Origin: Chloranthus sessilifolius
Taxonomy: Eukaryota; Streptophyta; Magnoliopsida; Chloranthales; Chloranthaceae
DNA: 64,000 nucleotides
NCBI GenBank assembly: GCA_021018995.1
Contig: CM037588.1
Span: 80,573,765-80,637,764 of the forward strand
Direction: 5' to 3'
Shown one piece after another: positions 33,746-44,920 of this stretch (the stretch's first letter is position 1; each line of letters starts with the position of its first letter). The position numbers were made by a program, and so were the translations under genes. Under the pieces are notes generated by a model that did not search any database, had not been told where the DNA came from, and saw nothing but the letters and a program-made list of their open reading frames with translations.

Positions 33746-36451
33746 TTAATTTTTGGCTCCTTTCCCTTTCTCGGACTCCCCAACAGCAGGTGGAGGTTTT
33801 CTCCCAGTTGCTAGAGCTAATTGCCGTTCCAGGATTTCAGCTTTTTGTTCCGCCAATTCAGCTCGAGATATAAGGAGCTGCCTGATCTCCTTTGAAGCAG
33901 TCAACCTCTTCTCTAATCCATCAGCTCTCAGCTTTTTAGTTATAGCAGCCATTTTTCATGTTCAGCATTCAGCTTCTCTTGGGATGCTATACTCTCTTAG
34001 GCTTTATATAAACGCAAAAGCTGTCTCCACCCTTTGGTGATGTTCTTGAGCTTTATCCTGTTATCCAATTTTATGCGATGGATCTTCACTTCATAGGGTA
34101 TCCTGATGGATGTTCTGATAGTAGCCATCCCTCGAATGATATCCTTTTTGAGGTAAGGGTTGGATTTCATTGCATGAAGGAGGGTGGAGTAGGAGGGGAT
34201 TGAAAAAGAAGAGGCAGAAATCAAAGGCTGGTCCTCACTTGAAGAAGGGCCAACCAAGAACAAAAAAGAGTGGTTTGGGGAATTTTAGATTGAAGCTCAG
34301 GTTTGGGTTCCAGATCTAGTTCTGTTTGGATTGACTTGGAAGATGTGGGTATGAGGTCATCCACATGTGTTGCAGCATCGGAGGTGGCTACAATAGGGGG
34401 AGTATCTGGGTCAGTTAAAGTGGAGGCTTCAGTGTAAGCAGGAGGGGGTGTGGTGGTTGCTAAGGATAAGGGTTGGGGTAAGGTAGCTAAAGTTGATTGG
34501 ATGGATTGGAGGCTGGTTTCTAGGTAGGCCTGGTTTTTGAGACTGGAGGTTAGGGATTGAATGTATGTCTCAATGGAGGCTTGGTTTTGAGTGTTAGCCA
34601 ACATTTGGGACTGTAGGGAAAGTAAGAGGTGTAGGATTTAGGTAAGAGGTCTGGTATGGTATTGGGTGTGGGTTGGATAGGTTAAATTGGTTGGAAGGGA
34701 GATGTGGGTCTATGAGTGAATGTAGTGGCTTGTGGTGGTGTCTGATGTGGAGGGGTAAAGTGTGGAGGGTGAGGTGAGTCTGGGAGAGGTGTATACTCAA
34801 GGTTGATGTCTCCTAGGATAGTAGACATCATAGTGGAACATTCCTCTCCTAAAAATGGTTCACGATCATGGGAGAAGGGAATAGATTGGTCTACAGGCTC
34901 ACTAGCGATAGGTACAAAAGGTGGGGAAGTCTCAATGGAATAATGTGGGACTTCAAAGGTATGGGCTTCAAGTTCATAAGGTGTAGGTGTGGGGTCTGGA
35001 ATGGTTGTGGTTTCAGGGATTGGAATTTTTTGGGTGTTTGGGTTATATAGGTGGGTTGGGATGTAGTAGGGGTTTTGGAAGTTTTCCTTTTCTTCTGGTA
35101 TGGGGTCTTGATAGGTGGGCTAGGGTGGGCTAGAAAAATAGGTAAGGGTGCAGAAATAGGTAAGGTGGTTGTGGCTATGGTGGTTAGTGATGTAGGGGTC
35201 AGCTAGGGGTAATGGGCTTGTGATGGGCTGTGATGTCTGGGTGGAAGGTATAACCGGCATGGAGGTAGGGGTAATGGAAGAGGTGGTGAGTGTGGTGCTG
35301 GCTGGTACAAGTGAGGGAAAGGTTGCAGCAGCAACTGCTTCTCGAATGGTGGGGGTTGCATCTCTCAGTAACTCCTCCCTCCTCTTCTTCTTCCTTTCCA
35401 TCATGGTGCTACTGATTCCCCATTGCTTCTTCCCACTCTGTTTGGGGTTCAGTGTCGCAGTCTCCTCCTCCCTTTCAAATGGGTAATTCCCCCACTTCTA
35501 CAATACAGTAATCAATCTGCAGTAGGTAAGGGCATGAGGTTTCTTCATTATTTTCACCTTCTCGCATAAATCTATAATCCCCTCAAAAACTAACTTGGTT
35601 GTATCCAAGTGGTTTTTGTGAAATGATAAGAGGGCATCAGCTATGGGGTACCTCCTCTCCTGCTCATGCCCAGAGCAATATACATTTTTTTGCAACACAG
35701 CATCCATTAGCCTGAGGTTGGGGTGCAGATCCCTCTTTTTGATTGAGTCACCTGAGGTAGTGATCCCTCCAGTTAACTCCTTGGATATCTCAGTAATGGT
35801 GGTAGTCAAAGGAGGACCCAAGCCCCACTTAGGATTATACCTGGCTGGTATCCCTAGTATCCTTGTAATGTCTGCCTGGTATAATAGCATCTTAAAATCA
35901 TCAACTAAAACCAGCAGTGCTGGGTTCCATCATCACCAATTTTTAACTTCATATTCTGATAAAATAACCTTACCAATCTTGGGAAAACCAACTGCATTGG
36001 GGGTCGCAACAGGGGCAGCAAAGATGCCTTTACCAGATATTCAATAGAGGCCGAAGTCTCGGGTAGCTCCTCAAAATAGGCTTTATCGAAAATGGTTTCA
36101 ACCTCCAGTTGTATTGATAGTACAAAGTCAAAAGGGACCCTGAGATAATTACTAGTTGCTTCCTCCTCAACCTTAGGGATTGCAGGGGCCACAACTTTGC
36201 CCTTTTTCTACTTCTTCTTTGATTTTTCAGGGTTTGTAGCAGGTGGGTGCACTCTGGCCCTCTTCTTTAGAGTAGATTTCTTCTTATTTTTTTAGAATAG
36301 AGGGCTCAACAACAGGTGAAGGTGACTCAGAGGTCTCTAATGTGGAGGCCTCTGCAATCCTTGCCGATTTTCTAGTGGCCACAGGGCTGCCACTTACGGA
36401 CGAGTTTAGCATCTCGGTTAGGGTATCTACAAGTTTTGAACCCGTGACCAT
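33746..36451 (-). pseudogene. ORF2 of element 2
   Basis: Starts at 36451 on the minus strand (MVTGSKLVDTLTEMLNSS), parallel to element 1. An open block at 36192-35905 reads through DYLRVP-type sequence to LVFPRLVRLFYQNMKLKIGD. The domain continues in another frame at 35890-35498 (ILGIPARYNP, RRYPIADALLSFH, KKPHALTYCRLIT). A Pro/Thr-rich middle (35400-34220) leads to a coiled tail ending at 33746 (AAITKKLRADGLEKRL, then AELAEQKAEILERQLAL). The tail differs from that of element 1 (15271), so the C-terminus is the fast-changing part. Frameshifts and stops inactivate it. Confidence 0.65.
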
Positions 36452-36823
36452 AGGTGCTCAAATTATCAAAATTTGGATTTATAAGTCTGAGAAAATTCCA
36501 CTCTCTCTGAGTAAGCACAAAAGCTTCAAATTATCCCCTTCTTCTCTTCTTTTAAATAAATCACACACAGGGTAGAGAGAGAAATGGAGATCATACCAGT
36601 TGAGAGCTAGGGTTCTAGTTGAAATTGTGTAAAGTAGCTCAAATCCCCCCAAACCATGCTCGATGTTATCAGGAAGAGTTGGGGAATAATATGGTGAGAG
36701 GAAAATGGCTGAGGTAGTGTGGATTACAAAGTAGAGAAGAAAGGAGGAGAAAGGGACGTCGATTCTTGTGCGGGAAACTAGGGCTGACAGAGGAAATGAA
36801 GAAAATGAAGGGCTTTGCTGAGT

Positions 36824-37200
36824 TTATAGGGAAAATCTTGCGATTCGTGGAGTTGGCAAAAGGAGCTCGTAGAGTAAAATTCTCGCGCAGTTGGCATTTA
36901 AGACCGCAAGGCGTTTTGTCGCGCAGAAGATCAAACTGCCTCACATTGAAAACTCGCAGAGCTGAACATTGACCTTAGTGCACGAGGCCTTGTGCTACCT
37001 TAAAAATTTATCTCGCGTGGTGTTCGCGCAGAACAACACTGAGGCCATGCTTCTCTTACAGCTTGAGCTCATGGAGCAGAAAGGCAGCTCTGCAAGGCAT
37101 TTTTATAACCATTGCTTAGACTTTTAGTGCTCAAGGAAGCCAAGTGATGGCTCGCGCAGTAAATATAAGCCTTCTAGCTCAGCGAGACAGCATACCTTCT
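36824..37200 (-). promoter_or_regulatory. Probable internal promoter before ORF2, element 2
   Basis: On the minus strand CTATAAACTCAGCAAAGCCC (TATA at about 36830-36824) matches element 1 at 12004. Upstream, 36840-37200 holds CTCGCGCAG, TCGCGCAGAAG, CTCGCGTGG, TTCGCGCAG and CTCGCGCAGT words. The leader toward 36451 is CT-rich. Confidence 0.5.
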
Positions 37201-37610
37201 CAACCTTTACTCAGTTAGCTCAATGCGGCACAGTGGTTAGTGCATTCATGTTGTTGTGCACCCAACCACTATGTATGAGCATCAACCCTCAGACAGGTAA
37301 TTCATTTTAATCATGAAACACAAATGCCCATTTAAATCACCAATTCATCAATATTGCAGGATTCTAAAATTAGCTTTTCAGCTCAACTTCATGCAAATTA
37401 TCATAAGGGCACCTCAACAATTCATCAACAAATACACCCAACAAATTTAGCGGATAAATATGCACATGTATTCAATAACAAAATGCAAACTCAGACAAAG
37501 CAGCGCAATCAATTCAATATCACACTAAAAACTTAACTGATAGAAGTCTAAAGTACACAAATTAACATAGAAATTTCCTACATATGATACACTTATTACC
37601 AATGTTCGGA

Positions 37611-39119
37611 TCACTGAGCACTAGCTTCCACCGCTGTAGAGGATGCATCACCAATCATATACTGACCTTTCGGATTTATCAGGGGCTAACTAGGCAACTT
37701 TCCTTCTTTCCTCCTATTCAGAGAATTACAAATCTGGCCTAGCTGGTCTTCAATCTTCTTGATGCTCTGTCCATGAGAATTGACAGTTTGCACTAAGCTC
37801 CCTAAATTTTGCATTAAAGCCAGGATCTGCTCTTCAATTGAAGAGGATCTGGGCTGTTGTAGGGGCAAGGCCAACTGGTTAGACTGTGGGGCAGGAAATA
37901 GAAAATTTTGCTCCTGTGGGTAACCTTGATTAAACTGGTACTGGGGTCTGTAAGGAGCTACCATTTTTTGCTGTTGGGGTTGAGAATAAGAATCTTATCT
38001 CCACCTTAGATTTGGGTGGCTCCTCCAAGAATACCCAGCTAGCTGTTATCCAAAAGTTCTAGCAGCATTGGCTTGCTTCATAATAAAATCTGGAAACTGG
38101 GTGGCAGATGGACAATCATGAATAGAATGTGTGGGAGACTGATATATCAGACATGCTTCCTCCACCTGTGCAACCACTCGGGGCTGCATCATATTCATGA
38201 GTTTGTCAAATTTCAAGCTCAAATTGTCCACCTTCCTCTCCAGACCACGTTGACCCTTCACTTCAAATATTCCACCTCTAGGGGTGGCCTCTTTTACCAT
38301 CTTAGCTAGAGTCTGGGTATCATTCTGTGATAGAGACTCCCACTGCATGGAATTTTCCCCTATTATGTTAAACAGCTCCCAAGCTTCCTCAGCTGTCTTG
38401 TGCAGGTAACTACCATCACAAGAAGCATCCACCATATTCCTTCTCTTGGAATTAATTCCTCGATAAAACACTTGGACAAGCTACCACATTGGGACTTAGT
38501 GGTGGGGGCATTGTTTTAACATCTCCTGGAACCTTTCCCAAGCTTCATAAAAATCCTCAGTTGAGGACTGAGTGAATGACGAAATATTTGTCCTCATCTG
38601 GCTGGTTTCGTTCATGGGAAAGAATTTAGCCAGGAATTTGGTTTGAAGGCCACTCTATGACTGTATGTTGTTGGCTGGGAGTTTTGATAGCCATGTGCTT
38701 GCTTTGTCCTTTAATGAGAAAGGAAAAAGCCTCAGTTTGGTGGCCTCAGGTCCCAAACCAGCAATATTGAAGGTAGTGTAAAGTGCTAAAAATTGGTCTA
38801 TATGCTTGTAGGGATCTTCTTTACTAAGCCCATGAAATGAAGGCAGCATATTGATGGTGGAGGATTTAATCTGATAATTCCCTTCAATAGAGGAGAATTG
38901 AATGCAGAAGGGAGAGTTGTACTCCCCAGGTGCATTGTACTCCTTTAATGTTCTCTGCTTCTCAGCCATGATAGCTGGTTCGGTTTCAATAACAGGACTT
39001 TGTGTGGTGTGTCTAGGTCTAAGGATCCTTTCCACCTTTAGATTTGGGGGTTTCAAGTAAGGGTTTAAGGACCTATCGAACATACACTCAACAATAGTAA
39101 TGAAAATGCTTACAAGCAC
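37611..39119 (-). pseudogene. gag: gag of element 2
   Basis: Better preserved than in element 1. It runs from 39119 through MAEKQRTLKEYNAP (about 38970), PSFHGLSKEDPYKHIDQF and LRLFPFSLKDKASTWL, with a break near 38650-38480. It then resumes at 38471 (FYRGINSKRRNMVDAS) through the knuckle CLIYQSPTHSIHDC, with Tyr in place of the second Cys as in element 1. A stop at 37995-37997 (RWR, stop, DS) is at the same codon as 10834 in element 1. The coiled tail LGSLVQTVNSHGQSIKKIE is followed by a stop at 37688, and the frame ends at 37611. Confidence 0.85.
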
Positions 39120-39396
39120 ACTGAAATAATTTCAAACAAAAAGTAATAACTACACAGATTTACACTAAACAAAATAACAGGGGATTCAACATAAATGGAG
39201 TGAGATTGAGGGGAAAGAAAGTGCAAATAGAGCTAGCTACACTCCAACTGTAGCTCTACCTTTAGCTTCTTCTACTGTCCATATCTGTAAAATTCCACAC
39301 AGAATCAGTAGTACTTTTATTCTAGTTTAGGTACAACTACAAAGAATTTGGACATCTACATTATAGTACAACTCAGGTCTACTAAAGAGATCAAGA

Positions 39397-39414
39397 TCCC
39401 TGGCAGCGGCGCCA
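39397..39414 (-). promoter_or_regulatory. tRNA-Asp primer-binding site, element 2
   Basis: TGGCGCCGCTGCCAGGGA on the minus strand matches the tRNA-Asp primer complement with two changes, six bases from the LTR end. From 39120 to 39396 is leader without a gene. Confidence 0.8.
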
Positions 39415-39420
39415 AAAACT

Positions 39421-39883
39421 TGTTGTTTTTTTACCCAGTGTGCTTTGGTTATTGTGTGGTGGAAACCAATTAAAAGCAAAGTAAAATAAAAGAATGGATT
39501 CAGCACAACTACAATAATCCTAGACCTGCAAGATACAAGGCCTATTGTAGCAAGTTTTGATAAGTAAGAGTTTGTCCCACAGAGAAATTGATCTAGAACC
39601 CAAAATGGGCTATAATAGTAGGCCTCCAGATCTGGCTACAGATCTGACAATCCTAAAAAAGGGAGTTGGGTGTCACGACTATACTAAATTAATTCTAACA
39701 ACAGAAAAATAAAATATAGTCCTATCCTAAAGAAAAGGGTAAAGAAGAAGGTGGTGATGGTGTGTATCATAATAAAGTATACAAATGGGTGAGAAGTAGG
39801 TTAAGTTCAGAGTTAAAGCAGTAATGTAACTCAGATTTAGTCTGTCTCTGTAGTGCTCCTTGTTAAGATGCTCTCAAAAACCT
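39421..39883 (-). repeat. 5' LTR of element 2, U5-side part
   Basis: It matches 29042-29500 of the 3' LTR. It is interrupted at AACCT (39879-39883) by element 3 and resumes at 48741. Confidence 0.85.
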
Positions 39884-40392
39884 TGATGAGTACTGAAATA
39901 TGATGATATTTCACCCCTAAATACCTATATTTAGCTGTCTGATGAAGGCTATCTGATGAGAATTATTAAATTTGAAGTGTTTCAGGTAAATACAAGCCAA
40001 GTGTGGAAAACAGCCCAAGAATTCTGAAAATAATGTCAAAACACTGTAACTTTGGGTCATTTAGAACTTGGTGCGACTTGCGGCTAAATCTGGACCTTTA
40101 CGACGGCCGAATTATGAAAATGTCAAAACTCAAAAGTTGTAGATCTTTTCGTCCGCTTTCCAACAACGTAAGAATCACCTCAATCCGAGTTCGAGACAGA
40201 AAGTTATGGCTGAAATACTGAAGCAGTGTCTGATACAAAAAGTGTGCTAAAATTCACGAATTTCTGGGGTCGATTAATCGAGGAGAGGGAGAGTCTGACA
40301 CGGAATTGACTACTTTAAAGCTGATTTTGACCCTATTGGGTCGATTAATCGACCCTAAATTGGCGGCTGGGGAGACTTCTGCGACCGGGAAT

Positions 40393-40402
40393 CTATTTAA
40401 AG
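40393..40402 (+). promoter_or_regulatory. TATA-variant box of element 3 LTR
   Basis: CTATTTAAAG is the unusual TATTTAAA form. The 3' LTR has it at 47567-47576, and the internal promoter at 43957-43966 has CTATTTAAAT. Confidence 0.55.
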
Positions 40403-40869
40403 CGTCTCAAATACTTCGAGGGAGAATTAGAGAATTAGAGAGATAGGAGATTAGAGTTTTAGTTTTTAGTCTTTATTTTTCATAGTTAGACATAGAAATA
40501 GGGAGTTTTTATCATTCTTTTTGAGAGCTTTGTTCCTTTAATTTTTCAGTACTCATTCCTTCAGTTTATTATTATTGTTCAAGTTTATTCCTGCATTAAT
40601 TTCGTTTCTGAAAATTATCGTACATTTAGATCAAAGTAATTTCTGTTGAAGTTTGAGATATTTTCAATTAATTAAATTAATGCTATTTTCCCTTTCTTAT
40701 TTATTTATGTCATTTAATTGCAATATGTGTGGTTAAATTCATAGGGAAGGGGATCTAATGATTCCCATCCGAGGGATGTGCTTTTAATAATATAAATTTA
40801 GGATTAAAATATGAGATCTTATTTTATGGTTGTTGTGCTATCAAGAACGGATGAAATCTCCGCCACTAA

Positions 40870-41215
40870 CCGGGATCGCGTGTGCCGAGCCATGCGCGGG
40901 ATCTCAGATCTGTGATGATAATTTTATCCTATTATTGTTATGGTCTTTTTGCTTTCATCGTGTCGATCTAATTACGATTATGATCCAGGATCGAGTGTGC
41001 CGAGCCATGCCCTGGATCTTGGATCTGTAATGGTAATTTTATCTTAATTACTCCCTAATCTGAAATCGAGTGTGCCGAGCCATGCCCCTAATTTCAGATC
41101 TATGGTAGTATTCTTGTTAGAATTTTCACCCACTTTGGGGATGATTTTTATTTAAACCTGAGATTAAGTGTGCTGAGCCATGCCCTTGATCTCAGATCTA
41201 TATATGAAAATCATC
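40870..41215 (+). repeat. Four-unit repeat in R/U5 of element 3
   Basis: Each unit runs GATCGAGTGTGCCGAGCCAT, GCCC, a short gap and GATCTCAGATCT. Units start near 40874, 40991, 41065 and 41164. Within a unit the words before and after the CCATG core are themselves roughly repeated (GATC...GATC). The 3' LTR has three units (about 48045-48275). Confidence 0.75.
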
Positions 41216-41399
41216 TAAGTCCTGATTGCAGGGATGCAACGTGGAACCTATCGAGTTACTTGTCTAGAATTACTTGTCTTTTTAGATCTTTCAAAATTAG
41301 TCCTCGTGGGAACGATCTCGTACTCCGCACCTACTATATACAATTCGATTCGTGCACTTGCGAGTAAAATATCACAATTAAAATATCACATCAAGTTTT

Positions 41400-41417
41400 T
41401 GGCGCCATTGCCGGGAT
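41400..41417 (+). promoter_or_regulatory. tRNA-Asp primer-binding site, element 3
   Basis: TGGCGCCATTGCCGGGATT closely matches the tRNA-Asp primer complement, six bases after the LTR end. Confidence 0.8.
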
Positions 41418-42300
41418 TAAATTAAGAAAATCTAAATTTTTGGTAGACAGTAAATTTTAGGAATTTTCAGAGATTAAAATAGTATTTCTTCTTTAAAAAA
41501 AAATAATAAATAAATAAATAAAATAAAAAAAATTTAGGAGTTTATTTTCCTTATTTTTCTCTTTTAGATATTTTGTAGAATTTTCTAAAATCTAGTTATT
41601 AATTTTTGTGGGACTACTTGTATTAGGCATTATAGGAATCTTGCTATTCTCTCCCTTCTTTTTCTCTTTTAGGTAAGATTTTATAGTATTTTGTAGGATT
41701 ATTTTTAGGTTTTGAAATTTAAATTTTATATTTTAATTTTCGAATTTAATTTTTATTTTTGAAATTCGAATTAAAAAAAAAAAAAAAAAAAAAAAAACTT
41801 TCTTTATTTTAAATTCGAATTTAAATTTTAATTAAAATCAATTTTTGGATTTTTGCTTTGCAAAATCTTCTTTCTCTTATTTTTCTCTCTTAGGTAAGTA
41901 TTTTTTTAGGAGTCTTTTAGGAAGTTGAGATTTTTAGGCTTTTTATTTTAGACTTTATAGGAGTCTTTTAGAAAGTTGAAATTTTTAGGCTTCTTATTTT
42001 ATATTTTGTAGGAGTCTTTTTTTTAGGAAGTATAGATTTTTAGGATACCTTCCTTAGGAAATTTAGGAATCTTTTATTCTTTCCCTTATTTTTCTCTTTT
42101 AGATAAGATTTTGTAGGATTGCCATTAGGTTTAAAATTTAAATTTTTAATTTTAATTTTTGAAATTTGGATTTAAAAAAAAAATAAAAAAAAAATTTTAA
42201 ATTTAATTTTAATTCGAATTTTAATTTTAATTAAAAAATAAAAAATCAAAAATCAAAAATAAAAAAATTTTGAAAAAAAATTGGTGTTATTGGTGAAATC
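41418..42300 (+). other. AT-rich leader of element 3
   Basis: No gene is present. It contains a 25-base A run (41773-41797), several TTTTAGGAGTCTTTTAGGAAG repeats (about 41908-42050) and alternating AAATTTAAATTT words. The capsid part of gag expected here is missing. Confidence 0.6.
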
Positions 42301-43204
42301 ATGTCCATGCATGGATTCAATCTAAAATCATGTGCTATTTGTGCAAATTCGATGCACATTTCACCTATGTGTCCCTTGAATAACTCAAATTATTACCCTG
42401 AACAAGTCCAGCCAAACCCTGTTTGGAACACTGATGACTGGCAGAGTCAATCTAATGACATGTGGGGTTTTAATCAATCTCTAATGTGTGATATGATGTC
42501 GTACAATGATTAAAATTCTTATCCCAACAAATTTCCTTATGAGTTTTCACAGCAAACTCAATACTTTCAAGACACAAAATCATATGAACCAGCCCAAAAT
42601 TCTTCTTACTCCTTAGAATATTTAAAAGGTTTGGTGCACACCAATACTCAAAGAATTTCTAGGATACAATCTCAAGTTAGTCAGATGATCGAGTACTTAC
42701 AAAGGAAAGTTGAAATAGAGGAGTCCCTCATTGATACCGATCAGAATAAAGAACCCTTCATGATGACTCATCTGATTTTGTTCAAAAATATGAGGATGAC
42801 CAATTGGTCACTATGCTTGAGAATGGCATAACGAGCGTTGAGGTAGTGCAAGTGCGAGGAGAAGAGGAAATGAAATGGAACGATACTTATGTCGAGGAGC
42901 GAATTGAGAATCAAATTGAGATGAGAGAGAAAGAAAATGGCACCCTTACAACACTTGATAAGGGAAACATAACTTTTTTCGATGAGTGTGAATTCGGTTT
43001 AGGGAAGAAAGAGGAATTTCAAATCTGTTGCCCATTCGTTGAATACATAGATAATCAACAGAATGCCGAAAAAAGATTCATGGGTTTGCATCCGGAGTGC
43101 GATTTTGGGAATGTCAAGTATAGGGTAGAGATGGATCATAATGGTGGCACTTGGGCACATCATGGGGATGTAACTAAGTCCTTGAAAAGAGAAATACTGA
43201 GATG
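42301..43204 (+). pseudogene. gag C-terminal remnant of element 3 (zinc knuckle and tail)
   Basis: The first frame begins MSMHGFNLKSCAICANSMHI and contains C-X2-C-X4-H-X4-C (CAICANSMHISPMC), an intact CCHC knuckle. A Tyr/Asn/Gln-rich stretch has a stop at 42511, then a helical segment (TQRISRIQSQVSQMIEYLQ) like the Athila gag tail. A frame change near 42810 leads to an acidic segment (42804-43205) that I do not recognise. There is no capsid core upstream. A protein starting at this ATG would be a free nucleocapsid-like peptide. Confidence 0.55.
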
Positions 43205-43337
43205 ATTAAATAAATCGCTGATCCTGCTTAGAAAATTTTTCATGAAGATTTGGGATCCTGGTGGACTCGGAATGAATTTACACCTTATAGATTAATTTCA
43301 TAATTTTTCTTTAAAAAAAAAATAAAATAAAAAATTC

Positions 43338-43966
43338 TCGATCAATCGATATTGGATGTCGATTAATCGACCCTCCCCCTCGATTAATCGACTCCTTGTA
43401 GTCGATTGATCGACAGTCATAATGACTGTTTTCTTTTTCAATGCAGTCTGCATTTTTGGTTAATTTCTTTTCGATGTTAAAAAAAATAATAATAAATAAT
43501 AAATCAATAAATAAAATTTTTAAAAAAAAAAATTAATAATTTGGGGTTGATGCATCGACCCCCTGAGTCGATGCATTGTCCCTTCCACTCGATTAATCGA
43601 CCACTTAATGTCGATTAATCGACAGCAATTATGAGTGTCTCCTTTTTCAAGGAGACTACATTTATGGGGGCCTGACTTTTTGATTAGTCGATTAATTGAC
43701 TCCTTGAGTCGATGCATCGACTACTCCATTTTTGTCTCTTTTTCTGCCTCGATTTAAGTCGATTAATCGAGGGCCTGTGTCGATTAATCGACTTTTGCAT
43801 TTTCGGACGTTGCGTCTTTTAACTTAAATGCGTCGCACGTTTCGATGCGTCGGAACTTATGACACGCCTGTTTTCAATGAAGTCGATTAATCAACCCTTT
43901 TGGTCGATTAATTGATTATTTTGAGGTGTGTTCGTCCTGAAAGGACGCCTTTGCGCCTATTTAAAT
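43338..43966. promoter_or_regulatory. Array of TCGATTAATCGA palindromes with TATA, internal promoter of element 3
   Basis: Perfect or near copies start at 43338, 43359, 43380, 43402, 43589, 43611, 43688, 43759, 43780, 43883 and 43903, with TCGATGCATCGA variants at about 43548, 43568 and 43709. The TATA variant CTATTTAAAT follows at 43957-43966, as in the LTR. ORF2 starts soon after. The array is denser than in the LTR. Confidence 0.7.
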
Positions 43967-44040
43967 GGAGCAGTCTCTCTCGAATTTTCATTCACTTTGT
44001 ATCCTGTTTTTCCCGATCGCCTCCCGACATTCCTGTGCTC

Positions 44041-44920
44041 ATGGCTTCCGACCTCTGCCGCAGCAGGCTCTCCCAACGACTGCAGGGCATCCACGCGTTA
44101 TCGCCAGTGGTCGCGATCTCGTGGCATTTCAAGCCGCTTGCATGCCATTTCCTCGCCATGCAACGCTCTCAACGCCCATTTCTCCTCACTCACTTTGTGA
44201 TCAAAGTGTCCGAACGTGTCGTTCGGTTATTCTATCAAAACATGGCGTGGGTGGCCGCCTCCGTCGAGAATCATGTCGCCGCCCACTTCACTGTTTCAAT
44301 TGATGGGTGGTCGCGCCCGATTTATCCGCACATCATTGCGGAGGTTTTTAACATTTCATGCGAGCGCCCTCACAATCACACTTTGGGTGAAGAGCTCGAT
44401 GATTCTCAGGAGGATATAATCAACGATATGTGCCGCGACGTATTTTCTTCTGGGATCACCACTAGGCGATCGGCGTTACCGCACCCGCTTTTATTCTGGG
44501 ATAGTGTGGTCTGTAGCAATCTCTGCCCCCGTGGCCACGTTTCTGAGCGCACCGGTGATCAGGTTCAGGCGTTTTATGGTGCCCACTTCTCATGGCCCGC
44601 CGATTCTATCTCACCAGAGCACGGTTATCAAGGATGGAGGAGACTGCTAAAAGGCGGGAGCGCTGCCTCATCGGACGGTCCCTTTTGAGCCGAACAATGT
44701 TGAAATTATCGACCTTGATCCGATGATCATTCCTTCATGGGGAGAACCATCTAGAAAGAAGGTAAATCGTTCCAAATCTCCTACACCATGCATCGATACT
44801 GATATCGAGATAATTGATGTGATTCCGTCACCATCTCTCCCATATCCATCTCCTCCTTTCGCCTCACCGCCTCCATCCATACCATCGACGGTGTCTCATC
44901 AATTTCCCCTTGATCTTTGA
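44041..44920 (+). pseudogene. ORF2 of element 3
   Basis: I take ATG 44041 (MASDLCRSRLSQRLQGIH) as the likely start because it follows the internal TATA by about 75 nt. An upstream in-frame ATG at 43912 lies inside the motif array. The domain contains VIKVSERVVRLFYQNMAWVA, matching VRLFYQNM of elements 1 and 2, followed by a HIIAEVFNI segment in the place of ILGIP. The frame is open to 44688. A shift near 44640-44690 leads into a Pro/Ser-rich tail (IIDLDPMIIPSWGEPSRKK) ending at 44920. It is GC-richer than the rest of the element. Function unknown; same family as the 12383 and 36451 genes. Confidence 0.6.

Larger units (their letters stand above)
39884..41393 (+). repeat. 5' LTR of element 3
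   Basis: Two TCGATTAATCGA palindromes (40270-40281 and 40341-40352) precede the TATA variant CTATTTAAAG (40393-40402). R/U5 carries four GTGTGCCGAGCCATGCCC units. Relative to the 3' LTR it lacks about 230 bp after 41248. Confidence 0.9.

Noticed and set aside
43338..43914. CRISPR-like or satellite array
   Set aside because: Unit spacing is irregular, the repeats are palindromic 12-mers within a plant retroelement, and spacers are not of uniform length.
43912..44040. ORF2 of element 3 starting at the upstream ATG 43912
   Set aside because: That ATG is inside the last palindrome and upstream of the TATA-like box; 44041 fits the transcript layout of the other elements better.
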